Assembly (NCBI GenBank): GCA_021828105.1
Contig: JAKATG010000011.1
Span: 192,839-256,838 of the forward strand
Direction: 5' to 3'
DNA from: Taklimakanibacter sp021828105
GTDB taxonomy: Bacteria > Pseudomonadota > Alphaproteobacteria > Rhizobiales > Aestuariivirgaceae
DNA: 64,000 nt
Part shown: positions 42,140 through 50,054 of the stretch, piece by piece
How positions within the stretch are numbered: the stretch's first letter is position 1
How the letters are laid out: each line of letters opens with the position of its first letter
Notes under the pieces: generated by a model
What the model was told of the DNA's origin: nothing
Databases searched by the model: none
Seen by the model: only the letters and a program-made list of their open reading frames with translations
Program-made: the position numbers and the translations under genes

Positions 42140-42391
42140 ATGGCTCGCTCTGAGATGCCGTCGCGGCCTGAGGGCACGTCGGCGGAGATGCTTTTCCATC
42201 TCGGCATGATGTATTGCCTCGGCCACGAGGTCGAGCAGGATTACGTTGCGGCGCATAAATGGTTCAACATCGCGGCCTTGCGGGGCAGCGCCGAGGCGCG
42301 GCACTATCGTTGCGAGATCTCGCGCGAGATGACGGCGAACCAGATTGCCGAAGCACAACGCCAGGCACGCGCCTGGATCAGCATCCACTGA
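42140..42391 (+). CDS. Short SEL1-repeat protein (83 aa)
   Basis: From ATG 42140 (AGGAG close upstream) the core is AEMLFHLGMMYCLGHEVEQD, YVAAHKWFNIAALRGSAEAR, a single SEL1-like repeat (A-x-A-x-WY-x-A-A-x-x-G), flanked by short helical ends. Usually such repeats come in arrays, so this is a minimal adaptor-like protein. No signal peptide. Function unknown. Confidence 0.75.
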   Translation: MARSEMPSRPEGTSAEMLFHLGMMYCLGHEVEQDYVAAHKWFNIAALRGSAEARHYRCEISREMTANQIAEAQRQARAWISIH

Positions 42392-42404
42392 TTATCGATC
42401 GGTC

Positions 42405-42680
42405 TCAATATTCGGGCGAATAGTCGCCGCCCTTCAGTTCCTGCTCGCTGATGAAGCGCTGGAACTGGCTGTCGAGCAGCTTGCGCTCGCGCTGCTGCCG
42501 GTTGATCTCGGACTGGATGAGATCGGCGTTGAGATTGATGTTGTCCTGCTCGCTATTGAGCTCGGGCAGGGGATCGTTGTCGGGCGAATAGGTGTGGCCG
42601 CCGGGGATGAAATTCTCGGCTGCGAGAGCAGGGAAGGCCAGCGCACCGAGGAAGGCGACACTCAAGATGATCCGGCGCAT
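42405..42680 (-). CDS. Secreted hypothetical protein (91 aa)
   Basis: ATG 42680 is preceded by GCAGGAG. Signal peptide IILSVAFLGALAFPALAAE, then ENFIPGGHTYSPDNDPLPEL and a Gln/Glu-rich helix (NLNADLIQSEINRQQRERKL) ending KGGDYSPEY. No family recognised. Convergent with the SEL1 gene. Confidence 0.6.
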   Translation of the reverse strand: MRRIILSVAFLGALAFPALAAENFIPGGHTYSPDNDPLPELNSEQDNINLNADLIQSEINRQQRERKLLDSQFQRFISEQELKGGDYSPEY

Positions 42681-42876
42681 TTTACTCTCCTGCGGACTTG
42701 TTTCGCGGGGCCGACGATGAGGTAGGCCCGCCAAGATTCACTCAACGCCGGCGACTGTCGCACGGTTCCCGCGGCGAGGCAATTGGCCTGAGGTGCCATG
42801 CGCTAAATGTGATTCCATTCCTTACAAGATTTTCCTTCACAGCCGGAGCAAATCCGGGCATGAGGTGACCCGCGCC

Positions 42877-42970
42877 GGAGACGTGGCCGAGAGGCTGAAG
42901 GCGGCGGTTTGCTAAACCGTTATACGCCCTTAAAGGCGTATCGAGGGTTCGAATCCCTCCGTCTCCGCCA
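42877..42970 (+). tRNA. tRNA-Ser (GCT)
   Basis: 94 bases with a long variable arm: acceptor GGAGACG (42877-42883) with CGTCTCC (42960-42966), G discriminator, encoded CCA. Anticodon loop TTGCTAA gives GCT, and the extra arm TACGCCCTTAAAGGCGTA forms a hairpin, as in class II tRNAs. Confidence 0.96.
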
Positions 42971-43109
42971 TAAATTGAAGTTATCGGATTGGTGTTGCTA
43001 GGTTTTTCGATTTTAGTCCGGTCGTCGTCCTGGTCTGAGTCCTAGTTCGATCGACGAGCCTCTCTGAGTTACGTCGACCGGATCAGACAATTCCGACAGA
43101 TCGGCCATT

Positions 43110-43289
43110 TCATCTCCGGCTCATCCTCATCGTATAGGAGACGACGGCGCCGATCAGAAGTCCCATGCCAAGGCCGAACAAGCTTGCGAAGGGATAGGGT
43201 GTCAGCTCGAGCCAGGCCAGCAGGAACGTGACGAGGGCCAGGCCCGCCAGGAGAATTTCACGTCTCAGGGGCTTGGCCGATCTGTTCAT
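43110..43289 (-). CDS. Small two-TM membrane protein (59 aa)
   Basis: Minus-strand reading MNRSAKPLRREILLAGLALV, then TFLLAWLELTPYPFASLFGL and GMGLLIGAVVSYTMRMSRR. Two hydrophobic helices with a polar turn (LTPYPF); basic residues at the N-terminus and the very C-terminus. GGGGA precedes the start. It lies 20 bases downstream of the DUF2171 gene and may share its transcript. Function unknown. Confidence 0.55.
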   Translation of the reverse strand: MNRSAKPLRREILLAGLALVTFLLAWLELTPYPFASLFGLGMGLLIGAVVSYTMRMSRR

Positions 43290-43308
43290 CAGCGAATCCC
43301 CGAATGCT

Positions 43309-43518
43309 TCAATCGAGTTGGTGAAGACGGCGGGAAATGTAGACGTCGTCTTCGATGCGTCTGATCCAGCTCAGGGGAATCCGCCGAGTGGGCGTGTGCG
43401 AAATGATTTCGCCCGATGCCACGTCGGCCACATAGCCCGCGCGCTTTCCGTCGGCGGTGATGATCTCCATATCGGGCTTGATCAGGCCGGCAGGTACCAA
43501 GGCGAATTTATTCAGCAT
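43309..43518 (-). CDS. DUF2171-like PRC-barrel-type small protein (69 aa)
   Basis: From ATG 43518 the core reads FALVPAGLIKPDMEIITADG then KRAGYVADVASGEIISHTPT and RIPLSWIRRIEDDVYISR. The I-x-x-D-M-E-V...DGx-x-G-V-D pattern followed by the WVxxIDDxVxL-like ending matches DUF2171, a PRC-barrel-like fold common in rhizobial stress regulons. The 43519-43849 interval beyond it has no further gene I can support; it contains a weak EcfG-like site. Confidence 0.75.
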   Translation of the reverse strand: MLNKFALVPAGLIKPDMEIITADGKRAGYVADVASGEIISHTPTRRIPLSWIRRIEDDVYISRRLHQLD

Positions 43519-43545
43519 GTTCTTACCCTGTGCTGGCAGGGCGAC

Positions 43546-43570
43546 AATTCTGCGCGACGGCCTTGGTTCC
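43546..43570 (-). promoter_or_regulatory. Weak EcfG-like promoter candidate for the DUF2171 gene
   Basis: On the minus strand GGAAC (43570-43566), 16-base spacer, AATT (43549-43546); two bases differ from CGTT. It lies 28 bases before the gene start. Weaker than the sites at 44288 and 47367. Confidence 0.25.
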
Positions 43571-43849
43571 TTCTGGTGTGGCGCGATCGTCACAGTTCCC
43601 CAAAATCTCCGCCGACATCTGAGATTGAGCTGGAATTGTGAGCCGACTCCTTACACATTCATCGCAAGTTACTTCCGATCCTCCTCGAAAAAATATGGGG
43701 AAACTGGGGATGGGGGCTTTCGAGCCTCCTTTTCTTTAGGAAGAAGCTGTTGGCTCCGATATGCGAGGCGATTGGTCTTTCGCTCTGTGTACGGTTTCCG
43801 ACAGTGGGTTTAGGTCCGAAGCGGTCGCAAACTTTTTATTGTAGGCGCA

Positions 43850-44038
43850 ATGGCAACTGTAAAATCCAGTGAATATGAGCGTCGCGCCAAGCAATATCGA
43901 GAGCAGGCGGACGACTGTCGCCGGCAGGCCAAGAACGCGTTCGCGTCCTCGGTCGTAAGCCTGGCCTTCATGGCGGAGACTTATGAGGGCTTGGCTCTTC
44001 AGATGGAAGAGCTGGCCAAGATGTATCGCGCCGGCTAG
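43850..44038 (+). CDS. Small helical hypothetical protein (62 aa)
   Basis: MATVKSSEYERRAKQYREQA, then DDCRRQAKNAFASSVVSLAF and MAETYEGLALQMEELAKM. An amphipathic helical pattern with heptad-like charge, no signal peptide or TM. Similar short proteins (YxxxAxxxRxxAExCRxxA...L) occur widely in Rhizobiales. A strong terminator-like hairpin follows 115 bases downstream. Function unknown. Confidence 0.6.
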   Translation: MATVKSSEYERRAKQYREQADDCRRQAKNAFASSVVSLAFMAETYEGLALQMEELAKMYRAG

Positions 44039-44153
44039 GCCGATAGCGGTCGCAAGGCGCGCGTCAGGCCGGAACCTTTGGGCAGGCAGCGCGTTGATAG
44101 CTGTCGCCTTGCCGCCCCTTCCCAAAGCCCCTCGGCAGGGCGTCACCCATCTG

Positions 44154-44190
44154 ACCCGCCCGTGATGCTTATCACCTAGGGCGGGTTTTT
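44154..44190 (+). terminator. Rho-independent terminator
   Basis: ACCCGCCC (44154-44161) pairs with GGGCGGGT (44179-44186); inside, GTGAT/ATCAC form a second stem around GCTT. TTTTT follows (186-190) and then CTTT. Well-formed terminator for the plus-strand 62-aa gene. Confidence 0.85.
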
Positions 44191-44287
44191 CTTTGTACGG
44201 ACGCTTGAGCGAGAAGGATCCCAAAACCACTGTCACCGTCAGTATACGGAATTTGGGATCAGCATAGCTTTCGACAATAATCAAAAA

Positions 44288-44312
44288 GGAACAACGAAAC
44301 CCGTCACGAGTT
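44288..44312 (+). promoter_or_regulatory. EcfG-type stress promoter candidate for the PRC-barrel gene
   Basis: GGAAC (44288-44292), 16-base spacer, AGTT (44309-44312), one base from the CGTT consensus. The PRC-barrel start (GTG 44348) is 36 bases downstream. PRC-barrel genes are frequent EcfG targets. Confidence 0.5.
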
Positions 44313-44347
44313 CTCCCGCTACAATTCGATGATGTCAGGAGGATACT

Positions 44348-44734
44348 GTGGTACAGGCAAGCGTGGCTGGAGAGATGACTGGAAAACCCTTGATTGAAAG
44401 CGATCGGGTTGAAGGCACCGATGTCTATGATCCAGCCGGAAACAACATAGGCGATATCAAGCGGCTGATGATCGACAAGATCAGTGGCCGCGTCTCATAT
44501 GCGGTAATGTCTTTCGGTGGCTTCTTAGGGATAGGCGAACAGGAGCACACGATTCCTTGGAACAAGCTCGAATACGACACATCGCTTGGCGGCTATAGAA
44601 CGGACATCACAGAGGAGCAGCTGAAAGGCGCGCCAACCTTCTATCGTGACAGAGAGTACGATTGGACGGATCGGGCCCGCGAGCGTGAGCTTCACGATTA
44701 TTGGAGCGCTCCCTATTACTGGGACCGCCCGTAG
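44348..44734 (+). CDS. PRC-barrel domain protein
   Basis: 128 residues from GTG 44348, with AGGAGG six bases before it. The PRC-barrel beta domain is KPLIESDRVEGTDVYDPAGN, NIGDIKRLMIDKISGRVSYA, VMSFGGFLGIGEQEHTIPWN and KLEYDTSLGGY. The C-terminal 35 residues are charged and aromatic (FYRDREYDWTDRA, HDYWSAPYYW). Likely a stress protein under the EcfG-like site upstream; no enzymatic role known. MgtC follows 69 bases downstream. Confidence 0.88.
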   Translation: MVQASVAGEMTGKPLIESDRVEGTDVYDPAGNNIGDIKRLMIDKISGRVSYAVMSFGGFLGIGEQEHTIPWNKLEYDTSLGGYRTDITEEQLKGAPTFYRDREYDWTDRARERELHDYWSAPYYWDRP

Positions 44735-44803
44735 CGGTTTCTTCGCGCCTTCGCCGGCGTCATCCCTGGGCCCATCGTCTGGTTTGTCGCGAGCTGACGC
44801 CGC

Positions 44804-45280
44804 ATGGACTTCACTCAGATCGGCCAGCATGTCGTCGCCCTGTCGGCGGCCTATGCCTTGGCGTTTCCCATTGGTTGGGACCGTGAGCGCGAGGCGCGGA
44901 GCGCGGGTTTGCGGACTTTTCCGCTCGTCGCCCTGGCAAGCTGCGGATTCATCCAAGCCGCGGAAGCCCATCTCCAGCAATCGCCGCAGGCCGTCGCCTA
45001 TGTCGTCGAAGGCCTGATCACCGGCATGGGCTTCATTGGCGGCGGCGCGATCCTGAAGCATGGCGCCTCGGTCTATGGCACTGCGACGGCGGCGAGCCTG
45101 TGGGCCACGGGGGCCATCGGCACCGCCGTCGGGCTTGGCGCCTATGAAGTGGCAACCACCATTGCCGTCGTCACGTTCTTGACGCTGAAACTCCTGCCGC
45201 TCATCAAGGAAGAGAGCCAGCCGGAAGCGCCGGCGCCCTCGGTGTCGAAGCGCAAACGTAAAGCAGGGTCTGATAAATGA
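44804..45280 (+). CDS. MgtC/SapB family membrane protein
   Basis: 158 residues with four to five hydrophobic segments. MgtC motif features: ALAFPIGWDREREARSAGLR, the RTFPLVALASCG strand, and GLITGMGFIGGGAILKHGAS, then YGTATAASLWATGAIGTAVG. It lacks a C-terminal ACT-like domain and instead ends in a short charged tail (SKRKRKAGSD). MgtC proteins modulate F-ATP synthase or Mg2+ homeostasis, but this short type is not characterised. Likely co-transcribed with the PRC-barrel gene. Confidence 0.88.
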   Translation: MDFTQIGQHVVALSAAYALAFPIGWDREREARSAGLRTFPLVALASCGFIQAAEAHLQQSPQAVAYVVEGLITGMGFIGGGAILKHGASVYGTATAASLWATGAIGTAVGLGAYEVATTIAVVTFLTLKLLPLIKEESQPEAPAPSVSKRKRKAGSDK

Positions 45281-45319
45281 ACCTCGCTCGGTCGATCGAG
45301 ATTGCAGTCGCGATCAGGG

Positions 45320-45790
45320 TTATTCAGTGCTTTTCCTCGCCCGGGCGCGGTCGAGCCTTCCGAACTCCGTCATAATGTTCACCAGCACGCTGGCGGTCCA
45401 GCCAAAGGTGAAAAGCCCCGACATAGCGATGATCGGACCGATCAGCCGCCAGCGGTCCGGCAAAACGACATTGCCCTCTCCAAGGGTCGTATAGCTTTCA
45501 AGGACATAGTAATAGCAGTTGCGAATGCTGGGTATGATGTCCATCAGATTGAGCGGCACTGCCCACAGAAACGTCTCGATCAAATGAACAACCGCCAGCG
45601 AACCGATCGCGATGGCAAGTAGCGAGTCAGTGCGCCAATGTGGCGTCGTGGGAGTCACTTGAGCCCAAGCCGCGCTGAAGCGGCGATTGACCAGCCGCAT
45701 GCCTATCCCGTGCACGAAAATAATGATGATCAGGATCAGGACGCCGACGAGAACTTCAAGAATCGGGTCAGGCGAAATTTGATCGTCCAT
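45320..45790 (-). CDS. Two-TM ion-channel-like membrane protein with non-canonical filter
   Basis: 156 residues, hydrophobic segments around residues 12-34 (LVGVLILIIIIFVHGIGMRL), 56-75 (LLAIAIGSLAVVHLIE), 78-90, a pore-helix/filter-like YYYVLESYTTLGEGNVVLP and a last TM (IIAMSGLFTFGWTASVLVNI). The TM-P-TM order and the TM2 Gly/Ser pattern resemble the Ion_trans_2 (K+ channel) family. TTLGEGN replaces TVGYGD, so selectivity may differ. Function is inferred from topology; the family is recognised but not characterised. Confidence 0.72.
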   Translation of the reverse strand: MDDQISPDPILEVLVGVLILIIIIFVHGIGMRLVNRRFSAAWAQVTPTTPHWRTDSLLAIAIGSLAVVHLIETFLWAVPLNLMDIIPSIRNCYYYVLESYTTLGEGNVVLPDRWRLIGPIIAMSGLFTFGWTASVLVNIMTEFGRLDRARARKSTE

Positions 45791-45943
45791 TGTCTATCCA
45801 CTTTATGACGGCCCAAACCGTCAACTTGATCTGCACAGGACGCTACCGCCGAATCACTTCGCACGCCAAGCGTTCACTCCGGAAACCATGATGCCGGGGT
45901 TCAGCATCGAATAAATCAGCGTGAAAAAAGTGCCGTTGCGCTT

Positions 45944-47275
45944 CTATCTGGCTGGCACCACGCGCCAGATTTTGTTGCCGACATCGTCGGCGACGAGGAG
46001 GGCACCCTTGCGGTCGACGACCACCCCGACCGGCCTGCCATAGGCCTTGTCATCGGGACTGAGAAATCCCGCCAGGACATCCTGCGGTGGTCCGGAAGGC
46101 TTGCCTGCTGTGAACGGAAGGAAAATCACCTTGTAGCCGCTGCGCGGCTTGCGGTTCCAGGATCCGTGCTGGCCGACAAAGGCGCCATTCTTGAAGGCAG
46201 CCCCAAACAGATCGCCTTGGTTGAATGCGAGACCAAGCGAGGCGGTGTGCGGCCCAAGGGCGTAGTCAGGCTTGATGGCTTTGGCGACCAGTTCGGGCTT
46301 CTGGGGCTCGACGCGCTCATCGACATGCTGACCGAAATAGCTATAGGGCCAGCCATAGAAACCTCCGTCTCGCACCGAGGTCATATAGTCGGGAACGAGG
46401 TCGCTGCCGAGCTCATCACGCTCATTGACGACGACCCAGAGTTCGCCGGTTACGGGATTCCAGGAAAGGCCGTTGGGATTGCGCAGGCCCGAGGCGAAGA
46501 GACGCATTTGGCGGGTCGCCAGATCGATCTCGTGCACGGCGGCGCGATTGACTTCCTCATCCATTCCGTTCTCGCCGACATTTGAATTGGAGCCGACGGT
46601 CGCATAAAGCTTGGCGCCGTCACGGCTGGCGATGACATCCTTGGTCCAGTGATGATTGCGTCCGGCGGGGAGATCGACGATTTTTTCCGCCGCCGCGGTT
46701 ATCTCCGTCGCACCCTCTTGGTAGGGAAAGGCGACGATGGCATCGGCATTCGCAACATAAAGCTTGCCGTCGAGCAGTGTCATGCCGAAGGGCGAATTGA
46801 GTCCGGTGAGGAACGGTTGCGTTATTTCGGCAACGCCATCGCCGTCCTGGTCACGCAATGGCGATATTCTATTGGCGCTGGGGACTTTTGCTCCGGCTTG
46901 GCGCTCGAACAGGTCCATGACCCAGCCCCGAAGGCTGAAGCCTTGATCGGGCTTGGGAGGGGCATCGCTTTCCGCGACCAGGACGTCGCCATTGGGCAGC
47001 ACATGCAGCCAGCGCGGATGATCGAGCCCGCCGGCGAACTCATTGACGGCAAAGCCTGAAGCGGCGATCGGCATGCTCCCCTCAGGCCACTGAGCAGCTG
47101 TAGCAATATTGACTGTCGGGATCAGAGTCGGATTGGGTTCCGGCAGGATGGGATCGGGCCCATAGCCTTGTTCAATCGGAACTGTCGCCTGTTCGCGAGA
47201 GAAGAGGAACAACGCACCTCCGGTGGCAATGCGGATAACGGCAAGCACGAGAAGGGCGCCGAGGAGCCTTTTCAC
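45944..47275 (-). CDS. PQQ-dependent sugar dehydrogenase / sorbosone dehydrogenase family protein
   Basis: 443 residues from GTG 47275 (GAGG upstream), with an N-terminal signal-anchor (LLGALLVLAVIRIATGGALF). An alternative in-frame TTG at 47302 adds nine residues. GSDH-type propeller landmarks: FAGGLDHPRWLHVLPNGDVL, GLNSPFGMTLLDGKLYVANA, NHHWTKDVIASRDGAKLYAT, SGLRNPNGLSWNPVTGELWV (repeated propeller motif) and GWPYSYFGQH...FVGQHGSWNRK near the end. Periplasmic; the substrate is likely an aldose-type sugar but not certain. Confidence 0.9.
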   Translation of the reverse strand: MKRLLGALLVLAVIRIATGGALFLFSREQATVPIEQGYGPDPILPEPNPTLIPTVNIATAAQWPEGSMPIAASGFAVNEFAGGLDHPRWLHVLPNGDVLVAESDAPPKPDQGFSLRGWVMDLFERQAGAKVPSANRISPLRDQDGDGVAEITQPFLTGLNSPFGMTLLDGKLYVANADAIVAFPYQEGATEITAAAEKIVDLPAGRNHHWTKDVIASRDGAKLYATVGSNSNVGENGMDEEVNRAAVHEIDLATRQMRLFASGLRNPNGLSWNPVTGELWVVVNERDELGSDLVPDYMTSVRDGGFYGWPYSYFGQHVDERVEPQKPELVAKAIKPDYALGPHTASLGLAFNQGDLFGAAFKNGAFVGQHGSWNRKPRSGYKVIFLPFTAGKPSGPPQDVLAGFLSPDDKAYGRPVGVVVDRKGALLVADDVGNKIWRVVPAR

Positions 47276-47366
47276 CAGAACCTCATGAGTAAGTGATCCC
47301 AAACGCTGGTTGGGCCTTTTTGGTTGCAGAAACTATCTTCGCGGATCGCTCGGCAAGGGGGCGAGG

Positions 47367-47391
47367 GGAACTCGAACGCGTCACTCACGTT
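47367..47391 (+). promoter_or_regulatory. Perfect-consensus EcfG-type promoter
   Basis: GGAAC (47367-47371), 16-base spacer, CGTT (47388-47391), an exact match to the EcfG consensus. It lies 73 bases before the SnoaL-like start at 47465, on the same strand. Confidence 0.65.
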
Positions 47392-47464
47392 GAAATTTCA
47401 ACTACCCACCGAAACCCTGCCTTCGGCTGGATCGCCTCAATTCTGGATATTGGAGTTCTCGGTG

Positions 47465-47928
47465 ATGGCCAATGACGAAAGCCAAATCCGTTCTCTGTTG
47501 GGCAAATTCACGGGCGCCCTCCATGACAGGGATGCAGCAGGCGCTATAGCTCTGCTGGCCGAGGACGCGGTTACATTCGACCTCGCTCCGCCGCTGGAGC
47601 AGGGACCGGACGCTACCCACAATCCGGCGCTGTTGGATGAATGGTTCCAGACATGGAAAGGGCCGATCAACTCCGATTCGCTCGACCTCAAGATCGCCGT
47701 TGGTGGCGACGTAGCCTACGCCACGGGCTGCAGCACATGACCGGAACCAAGAAAGATGGCCAGGAAACGGATCTTTGGTTTCGTGCGACGGCCTGTTTCC
47801 GGCGCGAGGGCGGCCAGTGGCGCATTAGCCACATGCACAATTCCGTGCCGTTTGCGATGGATGGGAGCGAAAAGGCGCTGCTCGACTTAAGGCCGGAACG
47901 GGCCACGCCCTTGCGTGGCCGTGCTTGA
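47465..47928 (+). pseudogene. SnoaL/NTF2-like gene with an internal frameshift
   Basis: From ATG 47465 the first frame reads NDESQIRSLLGKFTGALHDR, DAAGAIALLAEDAVTFDLAP and so on until YATGCST and a TGA at 47738-47740. Adding back one base near 47724-47732 (GGCTGCAG read as GGC-CTG-CAG) yields YATGLQHMTGTKKDGQETDL, then WFRATACFRREGGQWRISHM, a typical SnoaL-fold second half. The restored protein is about 154 residues. A single-base deletion explains it; assembly error is the alternative. The gene has a consensus EcfG promoter upstream, so it appears to have been a stress gene. Confidence 0.7.
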
Positions 47929-47932
47929 GAAC

Positions 47933-48091
47933 ATGGCTACCGTTCCCACTCCCGAACCAGATACCCCTGCGCCACCGGGGCCGACACCGCCTGGTCCATT
48001 GCCACGGCCGGCACCTCCACACGATCCACTGCCAAGTCCCGAACCGCCAAATCCGACACCGCATGCCTGGTTGCCGCCGGCATCGACCTAG
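47933..48091 (+). CDS. Proline-rich small protein (52 aa)
   Basis: MATVPTPEPDTPAPPGPTPP, then GPLPRPAPPHDPLPSPEPPN and PTPHAWLPPAST. About 45 percent Pro, no signal peptide. Pro/Gly-rich short ORFs of this type are common in Rhizobiales intergenic space. The ribosome site is weak. Starts five bases after the SnoaL-like frame's stop, possibly the same transcript. The rest of 48092-48355 holds a GC-rich hairpin and a TATAAT-like stretch but no gene. Confidence 0.4.
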   Translation: MATVPTPEPDTPAPPGPTPPGPLPRPAPPHDPLPSPEPPNPTPHAWLPPAST

Positions 48092-48126
48092 GCGGCCGGT
48101 CTCACCACGGTCCCGAAAGAAACGAA

Positions 48127-48152
48127 AGCCCCGGAACACTGGTCCCGGGGCT
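48127..48152. terminator. GC-rich hairpin, possible terminator
   Basis: AGCCCCGG (48127-48134) and CCGGGGCT (48145-48152) are perfect inverted arms with a ten-base loop. No T-run follows, so it may be attenuation or structural rather than an intrinsic terminator. It follows the Pro-rich ORF by 36 bases. Confidence 0.4.
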
Positions 48153-48355
48153 CTCATGGGCGCCTTTTCGACCTTGGGGATCGGGTTTTTGGCGCGCCAA
48201 AACCAGCTAGCCACAATTTTAACCTAGCGTCAATTTAGAGGCAACTGAATCTGACCTGACGTCATTGACTGCTTTGGTGCTATAATATTTGCCGGGTGGG
48301 AAGTTCGAGCAGCCTGGTTCGCGCGTAGATGCGCCTGTAGTTGGGGGTTGCAGTC

Positions 48356-49960
48356 ATGATGACAGGACTCTTCCGTTGCCGGTTCGCATTCGATCGCCGG
48401 TACGGACTTTTGACGATAATGGCCGGCGTGGCGTTTCTGGTTTTCTGTGGATACTCCGCGAACATTGCGGCGGCGGATTTCCGAAAAACGAAGTGCTGGT
48501 TCGATATCCCGCGGGATCGGGAAATGACATGTGGTTCGCTCCATGTGCCCGAAAACCGCGGGAAGGGCTCAGGCGCCGAGATTGCCCTTGCCACCGTTGT
48601 CTTTCAGCCGGATCGGGAACGCTATGAACCGGTTGTGTTCCTGAGCGGCGGTCCGGGCCAATCAGCGAGCATCAGCACACGCGAGGATATAGACGGATGG
48701 TGGCAGTTCATCAGTCAGCAAACATGGATGATCGGGCGCAGAGTCGTTGTCGTCGACCAGCGCGGCGTCGGCATGTCGAAGCCGGCACTCGACTGCTCCG
48801 GATTTTTCAAGACCGATGATTGGAAGCGCATCTTGCCGAGCGTGGATGCGGATGCCACGCGCTTGGACAAAGTCCGAAAAGACAAGGTTCTCGCCTGCCG
48901 GAGCGCGTTGACCTCAAGAGGCATCGACCTTTCTGCGTACAGCACCTCTGAAAGCGCCGCGGACATCGACGACCTGCGCAAGGAGCTCGGCATAGGACGC
49001 TGGGTGCTGTATGGCACGTCGTACGGAACCAAGGTGGCACTGGAGGTGATGGCCAAGCACCCGGAAGGAATCTCGGCCGCTATCCTGGATTCGGTGCTTC
49101 CACCGGACATCAATTATCTTAAGGAAGACGGTCCGAACCTGGCCCGGTCGCTGAAGCTTCTCGATCGTGACTGCCGGCTGAATCGGCACTGTATGCGCGA
49201 TCTTGGAAAGGCGGTGGAAACAATCGTCCGGCAATTGGACCGACAGCCAATCCTTTTGCGCAGCTCGCCCGAGGCGAACGCGCCTGAGCGCTACCGCTAT
49301 GTGTCCGGGGTCGACTTTCTCGACATACTGTTCGATTCTTTTTACGACCGAAACGACATCGAGATGCTGCCGCCTCTGATACAAAGCATCTACAAGCACG
49401 ACTACGGTCCACTTGCCCGGTTGATCTTTGACGATGAGGGCGATCAAACGGGCATCTTTGAGGGAATGGACTTTTCGGTAACGTGCTCCGAGTCTGCACC
49501 GTCCAGATTGTCGGGCAAGCGAGCCGAATACTGGACCCGTTGGTCTGAAAGCGTGGATTATTCCTGGATTTGTCCGCTTTGGCTGCCGGAAGCATTGGCA
49601 AGGTCCAAACGGCAACGGCAGCAAAGCCGAATTCCAGCGCTGCTGCTGTCTGGAGAGTACGATGCGGCGACGCCAAGCGACTGGGCCTACCGAGCGGCAA
49701 AGACTCTGCCATCGAGTCAGGTTGTCGTCTTTCGCGGGGTTGGGCATGACGTCATAGATTCCGATCCCTGCGGCTCGGAAGTTGTTGCCGACTTCCTGGC
49801 AAACCCCGGGCGCAAGATAGCAACGGCTTGCCTCCAGCACTTGGAAGCTCCGCAATTTGTGAAGCCAGACGTGCAATGGGCCGGTCTAAGGACAAGACGC
49901 TCCGCGGCGGGATTGCCGAAGAAGTGGCCGCCGTCATCACGCTTCGATCGCCGTCACTAG
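48356..49960 (+). CDS. Secreted alpha/beta hydrolase, TAP-like (tripeptidyl aminopeptidase) family
   Basis: 534 residues from ATG 48356; hydrophobic TM/signal near residues 21-41 (TIMAGVAFLVFCGYSANIAA). The TAP-like features are FLSGGPGQSASISTREDIDG, VVVDQRGVGMSKPALDCSGF, the nucleophile in WVLYGTSYGTKVALEVMAKH near residue 220, acid in LLSGEYDAATPSDWA and His in FRGVGHDVIDSDPC. A pair of cysteines near the end may form a disulfide. Likely periplasmic peptidase or esterase. Confidence 0.88.
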   Translation: MMTGLFRCRFAFDRRYGLLTIMAGVAFLVFCGYSANIAAADFRKTKCWFDIPRDREMTCGSLHVPENRGKGSGAEIALATVVFQPDRERYEPVVFLSGGPGQSASISTREDIDGWWQFISQQTWMIGRRVVVVDQRGVGMSKPALDCSGFFKTDDWKRILPSVDADATRLDKVRKDKVLACRSALTSRGIDLSAYSTSESAADIDDLRKELGIGRWVLYGTSYGTKVALEVMAKHPEGISAAILDSVLPPDINYLKEDGPNLARSLKLLDRDCRLNRHCMRDLGKAVETIVRQLDRQPILLRSSPEANAPERYRYVSGVDFLDILFDSFYDRNDIEMLPPLIQSIYKHDYGPLARLIFDDEGDQTGIFEGMDFSVTCSESAPSRLSGKRAEYWTRWSESVDYSWICPLWLPEALARSKRQRQQSRIPALLLSGEYDAATPSDWAYRAAKTLPSSQVVVFRGVGHDVIDSDPCGSEVVADFLANPGRKIATACLQHLEAPQFVKPDVQWAGLRTRRSAAGLPKKWPPSSRFDRRH

Positions 49961-50054
49961 ATAAAGGGCCTGCGGTTCACCGGATCATTTCGCAAGTCCG
50001 ATCTCGTGTCACCCGGATGGTGACACGAGATCCTTCGATGCCGGCGCGAGCGCT

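Noticed and set aside
48240..48300. Sigma-70 promoter at TATAAT before the TAP-like hydrolase
   Set aside because: TATAAT is present near 48279, but no -35-like hexamer lies 16-18 bases upstream.
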